A stretch of DNA of 6,163 bases from Candidatus Fermentibacteraceae bacterium. Lineage in GTDB: Bacteria; Fermentibacterota; Fermentibacteria; Fermentibacterales; JCC-6. The stretch lies in assembly GCA_030596465.1 (NCBI GenBank), contig JAUVJW010000127.1, forward strand, positions 1 through 6,163, written 5' to 3'. Position 1 is the first letter of the stretch. Every line of letters begins with the position of its first letter. The notes under the pieces are model-generated. The model was not told where the DNA came from. It saw only the letters and a list, made by a program, of their open reading frames with translations, and did no database searches. Of this stretch, positions 5,398 to 6,163 are shown piece after piece. The position numbers and the translations under genes were made by a program.

Positions 5398-6163
5398 TGA
5401 GAGCCATAAATCCTGAAGCTGTTCCAGATACCCTTTTAAGAGATGGCCTGATCACAGAGTCGGTATTGAGAAGATTCAGAAGGCTCTTTGAAAATTCCAG
5501 TGAAGATATTCTTAGTCTTCTTGTATCCAGCGGGATCATTGGTGAAGACAAACTGTACAGACATCTCGCAGAGCTTGCCGGTGTACCATATACCGACCTT
5601 GACCCCCTTGAACTTGATTATCAAGTTGTTACAGAGTGTCTTCCCGGGGCTTATGCACAGGCGAAGGGAATTGTGGCTTTCAAAGAGGAAGATAACCGTA
5701 TTTCCATTGCAGTCAGCAGCCTTCCCACGCCTGTACAGATTGATGACATGTCAAATATGCTGGGGAAGGAAATAGTTATTTACCTCAGCCGTCCAAGAGC
5801 GATAGACAAGGTAATCCGTCAGTTCTATGGGCTTCACAGTTCTATTCTGGCAGCGACTAAAGAGCTGTCCGGCGATGAGATTGTAGACATTGGAAATCTT
5901 GAGCGGTTTGTTGACAGCACGGCGGACAGATCTATTGAGCCTACAGACAAGCCCGTTATCAATGCCGTGAATCACCTGTTTCAGCATGCTTTCGAGGAGC
6001 GGGCAAGTGATATTCACATAGAGCCGCACCGTGAGAATACCATTGTCCGATTCAGGATCGATGGTGTTCTTCATCTGGTGTACCGACTTCCCAAAAAACT
6101 TCACTTCGCGATAACCAGCAGAATTAAAATGACTGCCGGGTTGAACATTGCCGAGAAAAGAAG
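5397..6163 (+). CDS. pilB: Type IV pilus assembly / type II secretion ATPase, N-terminal part (cut by window end)
   Basis: The frame is open from ATG 5397 to the window end (255 residues visible of an expected 550-570). It belongs to the PilB/GspE hexameric ATPases that drive pilus extension or pseudopilus assembly from the cytoplasmic face of the inner membrane. Residues about 10-145 form the MshEN/T2SSE_N-type N-terminal domain, with two helix repeats around LLRDGLIT (13-20) and SLLVSSGII (40-48), a proline-containing linker, and an AVSSLPTP stretch. The N2-type region follows: PVINAVNHLF (186-195), RASDIHIEP (202-210), VRFRIDG (217-223) and RIKMTAGLNIAEKR (242-255), which is the segment just before the Asp box and Walker A. 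The ATP-binding motifs lie outside the window. The N-terminal domain favours PilB over GspE, but GspE cannot be excluded. The first base overlaps the deoA stop (TAATG). Confidence 0.9.
   Translation, partial: MRAINPEAVPDTLLRDGLITESVLRRFRRLFENSSEDILSLLVSSGIIGEDKLYRHLAELAGVPYTDLDPLELDYQVVTECLPGAYAQAKGIVAFKEEDNRISIAVSSLPTPVQIDDMSNMLGKEIVIYLSRPRAIDKVIRQFYGLHSSILAATKELSGDEIVDIGNLERFVDSTADRSIEPTDKPVINAVNHLFQHAFEERASDIHIEPHRENTIVRFRIDGVLHLVYRLPKKLHFAITSRIKMTAGLNIAEKR

Noticed and set aside
1..6163. CRISPR array, tRNA, rRNA, insertion sequence or defence system
   Set aside because: No direct-repeat series, cloverleaf, transposase motif, terminal inverted repeats or toxin-antitoxin pair could be seen. 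Almost every base is assigned to a gene with a plausible housekeeping or envelope role.

Overview
This 6.2 kb window is densely packed, with every gene on the + strand. It looks like ordinary chromosomal DNA from a diderm (Gram-negative type) bacterium. The evidence is a DPBB lipoprotein of the RlpA family, a GT51 peptidoglycan glycosyltransferase with an AsmA-like N-terminal region, and a type IV pilus or type II secretion assembly ATPase. Base composition is near 50% GC. The domain mix would fit a Deltaproteobacteria-like or FCB-group lineage, possibly an uncultured one. That placement is a guess; nothing in the window fixes the taxon.

Layout: (1) 1-405, the 3' part of an RlpA-like lipoprotein gene whose start lies left of the window; (2) 398-1099, pyrF, orotidine 5'-phosphate decarboxylase; (3) 1096-2343, a membrane-anchored AsmA-like protein; (4) 2377-3018, a GT51 transglycosylase domain in the same reading frame as (3), separated from it by a TGA; (5) 3101-4129, a tail-anchored protein with four degenerate GYF_2-like repeats, preceded by the only real intergenic gap, which holds a good sigma70-type promoter and a 12-bp palindrome; (6) 4120-5397, deoA, a thymidine/pyrimidine-nucleoside phosphorylase; (7) 5397-6163 and beyond, a PilB/GspE-type ATPase cut off by the window end before its Walker A motif.

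Most junctions overlap (8, 4, 10 and 1 nt). This indicates two translationally coupled transcription units, 1-3018 and 3101 to the end, split at the promoter near 3024-3052. The first unit mixes cell-wall functions with de novo pyrimidine synthesis. The second mixes pyrimidine nucleoside salvage with pilus or secretion machinery and an unrecognised tail-anchored protein.

I see no mobile element, CRISPR array, RNA gene or defence system. The points worth a second look are: the glycosyltransferase gene apparently broken at 2341-2343, probably by two compensating single-base indels; a PyrF that lacks the first conserved active-site Asp; the four-repeat tail-anchored protein; and a PilB-type N-terminal domain that has lost its c-di-GMP signature residues.
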